Shown: positions 16,001-24,128 of the stretch, piece after piece
Layout of the letters: every line of letters starts with the position of its first letter
Position numbering within the stretch: the stretch's first letter is position 1
NCBI GenBank assembly: GCA_012511885.1
Contig: JAAZFE010000086.1
Location: forward strand, 1 to 32,997
Direction: 5' to 3'
DNA length: 32,997 nt
From: Lentisphaerota bacterium
GTDB taxonomy: Bacteria; Verrucomicrobiota; Kiritimatiellia; CAIQIC01; Lenti-01
The notes under the pieces: model-generated
The model's input: only the letters and a program-made list of their open reading frames with translations
Told to the model about the DNA's origin: nothing
Database searches by the model: none
Made by a program: the position numbers and the translations under genes

Positions 16001-17337
16001 TCCACCATGGTGTTGGGGTAGCACGAGGCGATGTTATTGGGATTGACGGGGGGCTCAATCCACTTGAGGAAATTGGGCGAGCCGTAGTCCATTTCGGGGA
16101 AAATCCAGGCGCCGTCCTCGACGTGGGTGAGGGGCGCGTTTGCTTTCGCGGCGTTGACGAATCCCTGCGGCGTGTTTTTGACATAGCCGGCGTTGGCGGA
16201 GTCGTTGAAGAACTGCGGCGTGGCTTCCTGCCACGAGCTGTGGCCGCCGCCCCAGGCGTTATCGCCGTCGGTGGAGGGCATGACAATAACGGGGCGGGTG
16301 GGATCGGTGGCATAGGGGGCGATGTTGTCTTGGATTTTGCCGATGCCTTCGTTGGCGTAGCCGAAGCGGTAGCTGAGGACGTCGTCGGAGGGGACGACAT
16401 AAATCTGCTTGGTTGCGCCGCTCTCGGGATTGACCCACTGGGCTTTGTGGAGCTGATAGGCGAAGGGGGCGACGTTCCAGGCGGCATTGCCGGGGTTGGG
16501 TTCGCTGTACCACCAGCCGGAGGTGGGCGAGGGGCCGAGGAGGTCGGCGCGGTTGGGGGGCGTCGAGAAAATGCCGTACTGGCCGGCGTCGAGATTGAAC
16601 TGGTCGAAATAGGTCGGGCAGGTGCGGCTGAGGTGGTGGCTGGCGACGATGGTCCATTCGTAGCCTTCGTCCACGAGCACATCAATCAGCGACTGCGAGA
16701 ACGCCATTTCCGTCGGGAAAAATCCTTTCGAGTGGTCGCTGAGGTCGGAGTTTCCGCCCCAGGCTTTCCACCAGGCCTGCTTGAAGACTTGGATTTCCTT
16801 GCGGAAGACTTCCTTGGGCAGGAGGGGGGCGAGCGAGTGGTGATGGGTGAAGCCGAGCATGTCGAGGCGGCCGCCTTGGCGCGAGCCGGTGTAGTTGTTA
16901 TTCCAGCCGCTGTGATAGCCGAGGTTGCCGCCCTTGCCGAGCTGGTTGACATTGTCGATGAGCGAGCCGGAATAGGACATGGCGAAGCCGCCGCCGCTGA
17001 ACGAGTTCAGTGAATCGGTCGCGCGGGATTGATAGGAGGTGCGGCGGTCGTCGAGTCCGAAGATGTCGGTGAGGTTGTTTTCCGGGTGGTTGGCGGGGCT
17101 GAGACCGCCGAAGGTTTGTCCGCTCTTGAGGGTGATGGAGTCCCACGCGAATTGCACGCGCGAGTTTTGTCCGCCGGTGTTATTCCACTCCGGCCAATAG
17201 ATGGGCTGGTGGTTGTGCCAGAAGCGGCTCACATGGACATTGCCATTGGCGAGGACGCCGACGGCGGGAATGAGCAGCATGGCGGCCAGGATGAGACCGA
17301 TGAGTTGCGGGCGGGGGCGGGGGCGGGATGTTGTCAT
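13066..17337 (-). CDS. Secreted GH57 amylase/pullulanase-type glycoside hydrolase with starch-binding-like modules
   Basis: 1423 residues, exported by a basic, Arg/Pro-rich signal peptide (cleavage near VLA-NG, about 31). The GH57 domain (about 32-550) starts with WHNHQPIYW (HNHQP 41-45, first conserved GH57 region). The likely nucleophile is E210 in GFFPTEMAFS; PSTDGDNAWGGG (355-365) holds the likely acid/base Asp. A beta domain follows (about 555-735). Three related CBM25-like modules (about 752-838, 857-942, 960-1046) have WENNGDNNW/WDNNNGADW/WDNNNDANW ends; modules 2 and 3 share IHIGRNGWQDVI. Next are an Ig-like domain, a Trp-rich beta domain (about 1120-1330) and a terminal module ending NFYRIGIE. 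The predicted role is extracellular alpha-glucan breakdown. ATG 17337 has GAGG 7 nt upstream. The gene stands alone with its own promoter and terminator. Confidence 0.88.
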   Translation of the reverse strand: MTTSRPRPRPQLIGLILAAMLLIPAVGVLANGNVHVSRFWHNHQPIYWPEWNNTGGQNSRVQFAWDSITLKSGQTFGGLSPANHPENNLTDIFGLDDRRTSYQSRATDSLNSFSGGGFAMSYSGSLIDNVNQLGKGGNLGYHSGWNNNYTGSRQGGRLDMLGFTHHHSLAPLLPKEVFRKEIQVFKQAWWKAWGGNSDLSDHSKGFFPTEMAFSQSLIDVLVDEGYEWTIVASHHLSRTCPTYFDQFNLDAGQYGIFSTPPNRADLLGPSPTSGWWYSEPNPGNAAWNVAPFAYQLHKAQWVNPESGATKQIYVVPSDDVLSYRFGYANEGIGKIQDNIAPYATDPTRPVIVMPSTDGDNAWGGGHSSWQEATPQFFNDSANAGYVKNTPQGFVNAAKANAPLTHVEDGAWIFPEMDYGSPNFLKWIEPPVNPNNIASCYPNTMVDLETPGFALKFFSYAPLMAGANWVITAEQILKDEGGSVQSWKIQDPYNNLGDGQWTSPNDVELAWHIYLAGLDSGFNYYGGLGNDDEVKPALATKNAIDKLQSFMSTRMHKDTTPPTLLKPQRFPYNPGGYTFGWYNRVPQQDERFLKKMDSEFYVWTHAYDVNGISDISVKVRMDNDGVNSMANTHNETYAGGSDVGSWITIPMTKRVLPKTRTELNTKADNGQIDYVVFDPAYWPNPVIADYYFAKITDFNVPGFRGKLLDYYVEATDGKGNVAKSDIQHVFVEHDGGQSSSAPSVTFDPAAPSDCEPLTVNFNAATSVLASASTVNLFYHFSHETNDWDSVVMTRTGTNTFSYTFNTVPDNAPQFECAFNDGSNWENNGDNNWKVAIRDCDSPTGPSSATFDPAAPSSCDPVVIRYYPNEGPLQNASAIQIHIGRNGWQDVIDPDPAMTKNGYFWEYTYSPPTNTTVIDVVFNNGSGIWDNNNGADWHVNVTGCGDAPPEPVGAVSISSAAACEPITITYNPSGRNLQGANPVKIHIGRNGWQDVILPNPSMTKSGANWTYQYTPLPGTTNINMVFNDGAVTWDNNNDANWNFDITECPDIPTGLAITSPAPVSTVPNATATITLSGVADGMTGNLEWTNKLTHASGSIPAASPWSVPGIELNVGANEIVVNGSNVVASGEVTNAYDIATDTAYSDGWNSGNNGGTGFSAWQLNAEEDTSGHFVNGNLWGLWSHEGHLSESIRPFPSALAVGQSFHVHMKNGWIWEIGGGIGVALQNASGDTLWEFYFNGGDDFYSITGDTTDIGWTDAGIDIVFTVTSAGNYSVDVTPVGGSKRTYTGTFTGDIARFRAWSYSNGTDDGQNENRDYFIGAMKITGLGEGGPAFYSDSVIVTRQTGSAAPEISNITPQMDGGSLDLSIPSSQIGVTYTIWASPTLFPTQNWQKVTGSDKPGTGGPVDLSITNTLLPVNFYRIGIE

Positions 17338-17408
17338 GGTTTAACCTCGGGAAGGGTAAGGGGCCATTGGTTGTCGCTGGAATACTACTCTCGAACGATT
17401 GGTTTGTC

Positions 17409-17438
17409 ATCCTAATGTAAAGCGTTCTACCTCGACAA
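17409..17438 (-). promoter_or_regulatory. Promoter for the GH57 gene
   Basis: On the minus strand TTGTCG (17433-17438) and TAGGAT (17409-17414) are 18 bp apart, giving a leader of about 65 nt. Confidence 0.45.
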
Positions 17439-17580
17439 GAATTATTTGCACTGTGTTAGATTTTGTTGCGGGCTGATTTTGATGGGACCAATGGGACAGA
17501 TGGAAATTGCGTGATTGCGTCACGAGCAAGGGAAGCGCGTGGAATTTTGTGACTGCGCGAGTGGGGGAACAGTCGGTTGT

Positions 17581-17756
17581 TTTTTGAGCCGCGAATGCAC
17601 GCGAATGTTGCTGGAGAAGGGCGAAAATGGTCCGAAATAGGGCAAAAACGGATGAAAATTGGTGAAAACGGGGCGAAATTGGCGGGGAATGGGTGTGTTT
17701 TCATGTTTTTGGGGTGTTGGGGATGGAATGCCCGGCCTCACCGAGACCGGCTACAG
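17581..17756. repeat. Phased A-tract region, copy B, with inverted module 1
   Basis: It opens with TTTTTGAGCCGCGAATGCAC, similar to the start of copy A. A-tracts then start at 17624, 17635, 17644, 17655, 17665 and 17676 (intervals 11, 9, 11, 10, 11). Module 1 (17732-17756, CCGGCCTCACCGAGACCGGC...) lies inverted relative to 12808-12832. The gap 17338-17836 has no credible gene; besides this repeat it holds the GH57 promoter and the aldolase terminator. Confidence 0.8.
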
Positions 17757-17785
17757 AAAACGGGCAAAGGGCGGGGGGGGGGACG

Positions 17786-17816
17786 CAAAAACGCCGTTCG
17801 CGGGAGCGAACGGCGT
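17786..17816 (-). terminator. Intrinsic terminator of fructose-bisphosphate aldolase gene
   Basis: On the minus strand an 11-bp stem ACGCCGTTCGC/GCGAACGGCGT with a 4-nt loop is followed by TTTTT. It begins 20 bp after the stop codon. A run of ten G lies just beyond it on the plus strand. Confidence 0.9.
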
Positions 17817-17836
17817 GATGGGCGAATGGCAGGAGG

Positions 17837-18787
17837 TTAGGGGTTGGCCTGGAGGTATTCGCGGACGCTGTCGAGCTGTCCGGCGCTGCCGAGCAGGACG
17901 TTCTTGGCGGCGATGAAGTTGGCGTATTCGGGCATGAAGATTTTGCCGGGATCGCGCAGGTCGAATTTTTCGGGGTGATCGCGGAAGAGTTCGCGGTGGA
18001 CGCGGCACCAGACGAGGCGTCCGTCGGTATCAATGTTGATTTTGGTGACGCCGAGTTTGGCGGCGCCGAGAAACTGGGAGGCATCCACGCCCGAGGCGCC
18101 CTGGATGTTGCCGCCGGCGGCGTTGATGCGGGCGACTTCGTCCTGGGGCACGGAGGAGGAGCCGTGCAAGACGAGGGGGTAGCCGGGGAGGCGGCGCTGG
18201 ATTTCTTCGAGGATGTCGAAGCGCAATTTTTGGTCGCCTTTGAACTTGAAGGCGCCGTGGGAGGTGCCGATGGCGGCGGCGAGGCTGTCGCAGCCGGTTT
18301 CCTTGACGAAGTATTCGGCTTCCTCGGGCTTGGTATAGACGTGTTCGGCGGCAACGATGTCTTCCTCGATGCCTTTGAGCTGGCCGAGTTCGGCTTCGAC
18401 GACGATGCCCTTGGCATGGGCGGCGTCAACGACCCGCTTGGTGATTTCGATGTTCTTTTCGAGGGGCTCGTGGGAGGCATCGATCATGACGGAGGAATAG
18501 ACGCCGGAGTTGATGCAGTCCATGCAGGTTGCCTCGTCGCCGTGGTCCAAATGGATGGCGAAAATGGCGTCGGGGAAGATTTCGTTGGCGGTTTGCATGA
18601 GGGCTTCGAGCATGAGCTTGTGGGTGTAGGAGCGCGCGCCGCGCGAGAGCTGGACGATGAAGGGGGCCTTGCTCTGCACGTTGCCCTGGAAGAGGCCCAT
18701 GGTCTGCTCGAGGTTGTTGATGTTGTAGGCGCCGATGGCGTATTTGCCGTAGGCGTGGGCGAAGAGCTGCTTGGTGGTGACGATCAT
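17837..18787 (-). CDS. fba: Class II fructose-bisphosphate aldolase
   Basis: 316 residues. It is a zinc-dependent aldolase that cleaves fructose 1,6-bisphosphate to dihydroxyacetone phosphate and glyceraldehyde 3-phosphate in cytoplasmic glycolysis/gluconeogenesis. Visible are YAIGAYNINNLEQ at the N-terminus, the zinc and catalytic motif AIHLDHGDEATC, SSVMIDASHEPLEKNI, VEAELGQLKG, AAAIGTSHGAFKF (phosphate and zinc His), LVLHGSSSVPQD (second zinc His) and GVTKINIDTDGR. All metal and phosphate-binding motifs are intact. ATG 18787 has GGAG about 8 nt upstream. It lies 89 bp behind the PpiD-like gene with its own promoter. The minus-strand coding sequence is C-rich, in line with the window-wide G bias on the plus strand. 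Confidence 0.95.
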   Translation of the reverse strand: MIVTTKQLFAHAYGKYAIGAYNINNLEQTMGLFQGNVQSKAPFIVQLSRGARSYTHKLMLEALMQTANEIFPDAIFAIHLDHGDEATCMDCINSGVYSSVMIDASHEPLEKNIEITKRVVDAAHAKGIVVEAELGQLKGIEEDIVAAEHVYTKPEEAEYFVKETGCDSLAAAIGTSHGAFKFKGDQKLRFDILEEIQRRLPGYPLVLHGSSSVPQDEVARINAAGGNIQGASGVDASQFLGAAKLGVTKINIDTDGRLVWCRVHRELFRDHPEKFDLRDPGKIFMPEYANFIAAKNVLLGSAGQLDSVREYLQANP

Positions 18788-18813
18788 GGCGGGGTCTCCT
18801 GGTTTACGGTTCG

Positions 18814-18842
18814 ATGAGTGTCCTCCGGCGGGGCCGGGTCAA
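18814..18842 (-). promoter_or_regulatory. Promoter for the aldolase gene
   Basis: On the minus strand TTGACC (18837-18842) is followed after 17 bp by ACTCAT (18814-18819). The same CTTGACCCGGC -35 context occurs upstream of the 26429 gene. The -10 is weak. Confidence 0.4.
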
Positions 18843-18876
18843 GTTTTCCTTATTTTGAGGACAAGCGCCTTAAAGG

Positions 18877-20583
18877 TCAAATGGATTCGTCCTCGTCGGC
18901 GGTTTCGTCGTCGTCCTCGTCGTAGGTCACGCGCTGGAAGTCTTCGAAGCGCTCGGGCGAGATGAGCGCGGTCTGCCAGTCCTGGAAGAGGTTGCGGGCG
19001 CGGCTTTGGCGGATGGATGCGGCGATTTCCTCGCGGTAGGCGTCGAAGGCTTCTTCTTCGGCGGCGGCGCGCTCGATCACATGGGCCACGAGCAGGTTAT
19101 CAGCCAGGCCGATGGGTTCGGTGATCTCGCCGGGGTTGTAGGAGCCGACCTGGCGCACGAGGGCGAGAAGGCTTGGGTCCTCGTTATTGGCGCCGCTCAG
19201 GCCGGTGAAGGGGTCGGGGGAGATCACTTCCAGGCCGAATTCTTTGGCCACGGCGGCGAAGGAGCCGTTGGCCGCGAGGGCGTCGCCGGCCTTTTCGCGG
19301 ATTTCCCCGGCGCGGGCCAGCATGGCGTCGGCCACGGCCTTTTCGCGGGCGGCGGCCATGACTTCCTTCTTCACTTCTTTGTATTCCGGCAGGCGGGCGG
19401 GCCGGATTTTGATGAGATAGAGGACATAGACATTGTCCTGCCCGGCGAAGGGCATGCTGACGCGGTCGTAGGTGTCTTCTTCGAGGCCGAAGGCGGCGAG
19501 GGTCAGCTCGCGGCCGCCATCCTCGATGGGGATTTGGTCCACGGTGAAAGGTTCGAGGGGCCGGGCGGGCCGGCCGAGGGTCTGGGCGACCTGCTGGAAG
19601 TCGGGGATGCCGCCGTCGCGGTCGGGCATGGCCTGCACGACCAGATCGGTGGCGGCTTCCTGGGCCTGTTGCAGGGCATCGGTCCGGCGCAGGGCGGTCT
19701 CGATATCGCCGCGCACCTCTTCGAGATCGGCCACGACGGTGCGGGTTTCGCCGTCCTCGGTTTCTTCCAGGCTGGTGTAGTCGTCAATGTTCAGCTCGTA
19801 GTAATCGAGGACATCATCTTCGGAGACTTCGGCGTTCTCGTCGAGGAAGTCGGCCAACGGGAAGGTGCTGACCAGGATTTCGCGCTCCTCGGGCAGGGTG
19901 AAGCGCGCGGGGTCCTCCTCGAAGAAGGCCCTGGCTTGGGCGGCGGTGATTTTGACATCTTTTTCGAAGTCGGCGGCGGTCAGTTGGACATATTCCACGC
20001 GGTGTTCGTCGAGCAGGGTGTTGAAGGTCTGGCGCACTTCGAGGGGGGTGACATAGGCCTGGCGTCCGATCAGGTTGCCCAGCTTCTGGATGGCGATTTC
20101 GTTGCGCAGGTATTCTTCAAATGCGCCCATATGATAGCCCAGGGGTTGGATGCGCTGGACCAGGAAGGCGTTGTAGAACTCCCGCGAAAAGTGGCCGTGG
20201 TCGTCGGCAAAATTCGCGCGGATGGATGCGGCCACATCCTCGTCGGAGACGGAGATGCCGATTTTTTTGATCTGGCGCATCACGGCCAGGCGCTGCCAGG
20301 CCATGTTCCGCAGCAGGTCCTGATAGTTGGGAAGAGTGTGGAGTTCATTGCCCAGGTTCAGGGCGATGGACAGGGAGGCCATCACATGGGCCGCGCGGAA
20401 TTCGCCATGCGAGACCAATTCGCCATCCAGGCGTCCCGCGGAGTTCATGGTCTCGTTTTCGCCGCGGCCGGAGGGCCAGACCATGCCCCAGATGACAAAC
20501 GAAAAGACAATCATGACCAGAATCGCGCCCCACAGCAGGCGGGACTGAATCAGTCGATAAAACTTGGAAATCATCATGGTCAT
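18877..20583 (-). CDS. PpiD/SurA-type periplasmic chaperone anchored by one TM helix
   Basis: 568 residues. A short cytoplasmic head leads to a TM helix (LLWGAILVMIVFSFVIWGMVW, about 15-36) and a large periplasmic region with a SurA_N-like helical domain: GELVSHGEFRAAH, LRNMAWQRLAVMRQIKKIGISVSDEDVAASI, and YLRNEIAIQKLGNLI. This is the PpiD layout, a chaperone for newly exported and outer-membrane proteins. The middle resembles the PpiD scaffold, but I see no clear parvulin motif (GGdLG-type), so isomerase activity is doubtful. The C-terminal tail is very acidic. The track starts at a GTG (20589), but GGAG lies 9 nt before ATG 20583, which I prefer. Confidence 0.8.
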   Translation of the reverse strand: MTMMISKFYRLIQSRLLWGAILVMIVFSFVIWGMVWPSGRGENETMNSAGRLDGELVSHGEFRAAHVMASLSIALNLGNELHTLPNYQDLLRNMAWQRLAVMRQIKKIGISVSDEDVAASIRANFADDHGHFSREFYNAFLVQRIQPLGYHMGAFEEYLRNEIAIQKLGNLIGRQAYVTPLEVRQTFNTLLDEHRVEYVQLTAADFEKDVKITAAQARAFFEEDPARFTLPEEREILVSTFPLADFLDENAEVSEDDVLDYYELNIDDYTSLEETEDGETRTVVADLEEVRGDIETALRRTDALQQAQEAATDLVVQAMPDRDGGIPDFQQVAQTLGRPARPLEPFTVDQIPIEDGGRELTLAAFGLEEDTYDRVSMPFAGQDNVYVLYLIKIRPARLPEYKEVKKEVMAAAREKAVADAMLARAGEIREKAGDALAANGSFAAVAKEFGLEVISPDPFTGLSGANNEDPSLLALVRQVGSYNPGEITEPIGLADNLLVAHVIERAAAEEEAFDAYREEIAASIRQSRARNLFQDWQTALISPERFEDFQRVTYDEDDDETADEDESI

Positions 20584-20651
20584 GGACACTTACTCCGGGG
20601 GTTCAGGCTCACAACTGCGTCCATCTGTCCACGATGGAACACTTTCGCGGG

Positions 20652-20680
20652 AGGATAGGGGGCGGCCTTCTGTTCGACAA
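20652..20680 (-). promoter_or_regulatory. Promoter for the PpiD-like gene
   Basis: On the minus strand TTGTCG (20675-20680) and TATCCT (20652-20657) are exactly 17 bp apart. The leader is about 60 nt. Confidence 0.55.
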
Positions 20681-20765
20681 GCGCGAATTTTTCTGAATTG
20701 GCACATCAACATGCGTGAAAAGGCCGCATTTCGCCGCCGGGCGGCTTGCCGGGGCGAAGCGGGGA

Positions 20766-20793
20766 TTGAATATGCGGGCGAATGCGATACACT
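20766..20793 (+). promoter_or_regulatory. Possible promoter for the SNF2 helicase gene
   Basis: TTGAAT (20766-20771) and TACACT (20788-20793) are 16 bp apart. Transcripts from it would carry the dispersed repeat at 20809-20892 in the leader. Confidence 0.4.
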
Positions 20794-20808
20794 ACCCCAT
20801 TGGCCTAA

Positions 20809-20892
20809 CCTGGATTATTCATGAACATGGATGAAACAATGTTATTTGCTGCGGAGCAGCATGAACCGGACTTGTCGCGTGCATCATCCAGG
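20809..20892. repeat. Dispersed TIR element, compact copy 3
   Basis: The 84-bp unit is bounded by CCTGGATTATTCATG (20809-20823) and CGTGCATCATCCAGG (20878-20892), imperfect inverted repeats with the outer CCTGGAT perfect. Its left inner part matches bases 1-20 of the window and its right 27 bp match 184-210. It ends 22 bp before the SNF2 start codon. The remaining 20590-20808 gap holds two divergent promoters and nothing else recognisable. Confidence 0.75.
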
Positions 20893-20914
20893 CTAACCTG
20901 ACTTATTCAATCAG

Positions 20915-23900
20915 ATGGAGTTATCAACGGACATTTTGCGCGACTGGGGCGGGGATACGGTCTTTCGGGACAGTCTCTCGCTGTTGGAGCGGGTCGAGGT
21001 GCTGGATGCCGAATTCGACCTGCCGATGCTGCGCGGGACGCTGTCCTGGGGCACGCGCTCGATCAAGACGGCCGCGCGGGTGCTGCCGGACATGACCTGC
21101 GAGAGCCTGTGTCCGTGCCGGGACAATGTCGAGCGCGGCGTGATTTGTCCGCATGTGATCGTGCTGGGGCTGACCTGGCTGGCGCGGCGGGGCGATGCGG
21201 GGCGCGGGCGGGTAACATCCGCTAAGGGGCGGGGAGATTGGCGGCTGGCCGAGGGGGCTGAGGACGCCTTGCATCTGCATGTGCCGCCGGGGACACCGGG
21301 CGCGCGCGAGGCCGTGGTTGTGGCGGGTCTGACCGGGAACTGGCGCGAGCGGGCGGCCGCGGGAAGGCTGTCCATCGAGGTGGCTCTGGCGCTGGATGGG
21401 GCGGAAGCCCAGCCCATCAGCGAGACGCCCCCGCGCACGGCGCTGGGGCTGAGCGCCCGCCAGGAGCGGCTGCTGACACTGCTGGAAAACGCGGCGGAGG
21501 GGCCAGTGCCGGACGCTCTTGAACTGGAGGGCGAGGACGCGGTGGCTTTTCTCGAGCTGCACCGGGGGCAGGCTCTCGAGGCGGACGGCGGGAAGCTGGC
21601 GGTGAATGCCGCGCCGGTGTCGGGCGGGGCGCAGGTGAGCCTGGACCATGCCAGCGGGGAATTGAAGGTGGCGCTGGAGACGGGGGATGCTGAACTGACG
21701 CGGGGGGCGGCGGGCTATCTGATCCATGGTCAGCGCGGATGGCTGGCGGGGGCGGATGGTTTTTGGCCCCTGACTCAGGTGGCGCCGGAGGCCTGGCATG
21801 AGCTTTACCGCGGGCCGGTGGTGGTGCCGCGGACGGCGGTGCCCCGCTTTTTGCACGAGGACCTGCCCCGGCTGCGCGCGCGCCTGCGGGTGGTGACGGA
21901 AGTGACCGAGGATCTTTTCCATTTCGACCCGGAAGCACCGGAGTTCCGTTTGAACGTGCGCGGCAGCCCGGCCAGCCTGGCGATGCAGTTGCTGGCGGTC
22001 TATCAGGATATTGAGGCGCCGGCCGGCCAGGAGCTGCCGCGCGAGCGGTTTGCCCATCCGGACCCCGGCGATATTCTGCGCTATACGATCCGGGATCTGT
22101 CCGCGGAACGGCGCGCGCTCGAGCTGCTGGCCCGGTTCGGGGTGGGGGGGCGTCATGGCGGCGCGCTGGCCGGCATGGTGGGAATCCGCGAGGTGCTGAA
22201 TTTTCTGGGGCGGGCGGCGCCGTTTTTGCGCCGGCAGGGCTGGCGGCTGGCATGGAGCGGACGGATCGGCGACTGGCAGCGGCAGGCGGTGTTTGCCCAG
22301 CCCCAGGCGCGCATCGAAACGGATGAGGCGGACGGCTCGTGGTTTGACGTGGCCTTTGACTATGACGACGGGGAGGGGGGGCGGATCTCCGCCGTGGAAA
22401 TTCAGCGGGCGCTCGAGCGGGGCGACTCGTTTTTGCGGCGCGGCGAGCAGACCATCCTGCTGGACGCGGAGGCGCTCGAGGAGCTGCACGGGTTGTTCCG
22501 CGACTGCGCGGCGGGGGAGGGGCGGCATCCGGGCGGTTTCCGGCTGCCGGCGATTTATACCGCCTATGTGGCCAGCGCGTTGCAGGCGCTGGAGGGGGCG
22601 TCGGTGCGGGCCCCGGCCACGTGGTTCGAGACCGCCGCGCGGCATAACCGGCTCGAGGAACTGCCGGCGGAGCCTTTGCCCGGGGAATTCGACCACCTGC
22701 TGCGGCCCTATCAGCGGGAGGGGGTGCAATGGCTGCGTTTTTTGCAGCGCAACGGATTCGGCGGCATTTTGGCGGATGAGATGGGGCTGGGCAAAACCCT
22801 GCAGGCGCTGGTGTGGCTGGCGATGGCGCACCGGGGGGCGGCGGAGGGTGGCGGCCCGGCGCGGCCGTCACTGATTGTGTGCCCGACCAGCCTGACGGAG
22901 AACTGGATTGCCGAGGGCGCGCGTTTTACGCCGGGTCTGCGCATGGTGGCCATGACCGGCAGCGAGCGGCACCGGCACCTGGAGAATCTGCAGGAGGCGG
23001 ATGTGCTGGTGACGTCCTACGCCCTGCTGCGCCGGGACATCGAGCGGTTCGCGCCGCTGGACTTCATGGCGGTGGTGCTGGACGAAGCGCAGCACATCAA
23101 GAACCGGCATACCAGCAACGCGCAGGCGGCCAAACGGCTCAAGGCCGCGCACCGCCTGGTGCTGACCGGCACGCCCATCGAAAACGGCGCGGGCGACTTG
23201 TGGAGCATCATGGATTTTCTGATGCCCGGCTACATGGGGGGGCAGGAGGCGTTCCGGCGCGGCATCGAACAGCCGATTGCCCAGGGCGGTCTGGCGCGCG
23301 AGCTGGCGCAATGGAAGCTGCGCCGCAAGCTGCGGCCCTTCCTGCTGCGCCGGATGAAGAAGGATGTGGCCCGGGAGCTGCCGCCCAAGATCGAGCGGGT
23401 GGCGGCCTGCGCGCTCAGTCCGGACCAGCAGCGGGTCTATGGCGCGCTGATCCGCGACGCGCGGCGGCGCATCACGCGTCTAGTGGCCGAGCAGGGGTTC
23501 GCCCGCGCCAAGTTCCAGATTCTGACCATGCTGCTGCGCCTGCGGCAGGTGTGCTGCCATTTGGATTTGCTAGGGAACAAGGAGCTCAAAGCGCGGCGGC
23601 CTTCGGCCAAGATGGAGCTGTTTTTCGAGCTGCTGGACGAAGCCCTGGACGCGGGGCACCGGGTGCTGGTGTTCAGTCAGTTTGTATCCATGCTGTCTAT
23701 CCTGCGGCAGGAAATCCGGCGGCGGGGCCTGCGGTTGTGCTATCTGGACGGGGCGACCCAGGACCGGTTGAGCATTGTGCAGCGGTTCAACCGCGACCGT
23801 TCCATTCCGGTGTTTTTGATCAGTCTGAAGGCCGGGGGCACGGGGCTGAACCTGACCGGCGCGGACATGGTGATTCATTATGATCCGTGGTGGAATCCGG

Positions 23901-24118
23901 CCGTGGAGAACCAGGCCACGGACCGGGCCTATCGCATCGGGCAGGAGCGCACGGTTTACAGCGTGAAGCTGATCGCGCGGAATTCGATCGAGGAGCGCGT
24001 GCTGGCGTTGCAGCGCAAGAAGCAGCAGCTCTATCACGCGACGCTCGACGACGCGGACGGCGTGGCCGATGTGCGCGACCTGACCTGGGAGGATGTGCAG
24101 GAACTGATCACGCTGTAG
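20915..24118 (+). CDS. SNF2-family DNA translocase/helicase with SWIM zinc finger
   Basis: 1067 residues. An N-terminal SWIM zinc finger (CPC at 66-68, then CPH at 78-80) is followed by a long middle region typical of bacterial SNF2 proteins. The two-lobe SNF2 motor has motif I DEMGLGKTLQ (about 623), VCPTSLTENW, VTSYALLRRD, motif II DEAQHIKN (about 722), LTGTPIENGAGDLWSIMDFL, LLRRMKKDVARELPPK, VFSQFVSMLSILR, SLKAGGTGLNLTGADMVIHYDPWWNPAVE and QATDRAYRIGQ. All ATPase motifs are intact. Such proteins remodel or translocate on DNA; the cellular role of the bacterial SWIM-SNF2 class is unclear. No defence-system partner genes are adjacent. No clear Shine-Dalgarno precedes ATG 20915, and a dispersed repeat lies immediately upstream. 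Confidence 0.92.
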   Translation: MELSTDILRDWGGDTVFRDSLSLLERVEVLDAEFDLPMLRGTLSWGTRSIKTAARVLPDMTCESLCPCRDNVERGVICPHVIVLGLTWLARRGDAGRGRVTSAKGRGDWRLAEGAEDALHLHVPPGTPGAREAVVVAGLTGNWRERAAAGRLSIEVALALDGAEAQPISETPPRTALGLSARQERLLTLLENAAEGPVPDALELEGEDAVAFLELHRGQALEADGGKLAVNAAPVSGGAQVSLDHASGELKVALETGDAELTRGAAGYLIHGQRGWLAGADGFWPLTQVAPEAWHELYRGPVVVPRTAVPRFLHEDLPRLRARLRVVTEVTEDLFHFDPEAPEFRLNVRGSPASLAMQLLAVYQDIEAPAGQELPRERFAHPDPGDILRYTIRDLSAERRALELLARFGVGGRHGGALAGMVGIREVLNFLGRAAPFLRRQGWRLAWSGRIGDWQRQAVFAQPQARIETDEADGSWFDVAFDYDDGEGGRISAVEIQRALERGDSFLRRGEQTILLDAEALEELHGLFRDCAAGEGRHPGGFRLPAIYTAYVASALQALEGASVRAPATWFETAARHNRLEELPAEPLPGEFDHLLRPYQREGVQWLRFLQRNGFGGILADEMGLGKTLQALVWLAMAHRGAAEGGGPARPSLIVCPTSLTENWIAEGARFTPGLRMVAMTGSERHRHLENLQEADVLVTSYALLRRDIERFAPLDFMAVVLDEAQHIKNRHTSNAQAAKRLKAAHRLVLTGTPIENGAGDLWSIMDFLMPGYMGGQEAFRRGIEQPIAQGGLARELAQWKLRRKLRPFLLRRMKKDVARELPPKIERVAACALSPDQQRVYGALIRDARRRITRLVAEQGFARAKFQILTMLLRLRQVCCHLDLLGNKELKARRPSAKMELFFELLDEALDAGHRVLVFSQFVSMLSILRQEIRRRGLRLCYLDGATQDRLSIVQRFNRDRSIPVFLISLKAGGTGLNLTGADMVIHYDPWWNPAVENQATDRAYRIGQERTVYSVKLIARNSIEERVLALQRKKQQLYHATLDDADGVADVRDLTWEDVQELITL

Positions 24119-24128
24119 CCTGTGGATA

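Noticed and set aside
13828-17013. 1061-residue plus-strand ORF inside the GH57 gene
   Set aside because: It is antisense to a convincing GH57 gene, has Gly/Val/Asp-rich low-complexity sequence and no recognisable domain. Long mirror ORFs are expected at this GC content.
17772-17782. Run of ten G near the aldolase terminator as a phase-variable tract
   Set aside because: It lies outside coding sequence and away from promoters; G-runs of 7-9 are common through this window, so it is probably compositional.
17577-17840. 87-residue ORF and overlapping minus-strand ORFs downstream of the aldolase gene
   Set aside because: Spans repeat modules and the aldolase terminator; composition follows the A-tract repeat.
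19006-20658. 550-residue plus-strand ORF opposite the PpiD-like gene
   Set aside because: Shadow frame with Gly/Phe/Asp-rich low complexity; the minus-strand gene has TM, SurA_N features, a promoter and a Shine-Dalgarno.
20924-22831. 635-residue minus-strand ORF opposite the SNF2 gene
   Set aside because: Arg/Pro/Gln-rich shadow; the plus strand encodes a complete SWIM-SNF2 protein.
20915-24118. SNF2 gene as part of a defence island
   Set aside because: SWIM-SNF2 proteins occur in some defence systems, but no nuclease, methylase, PLD or other partner gene is adjacent; neighbours are housekeeping envelope genes.
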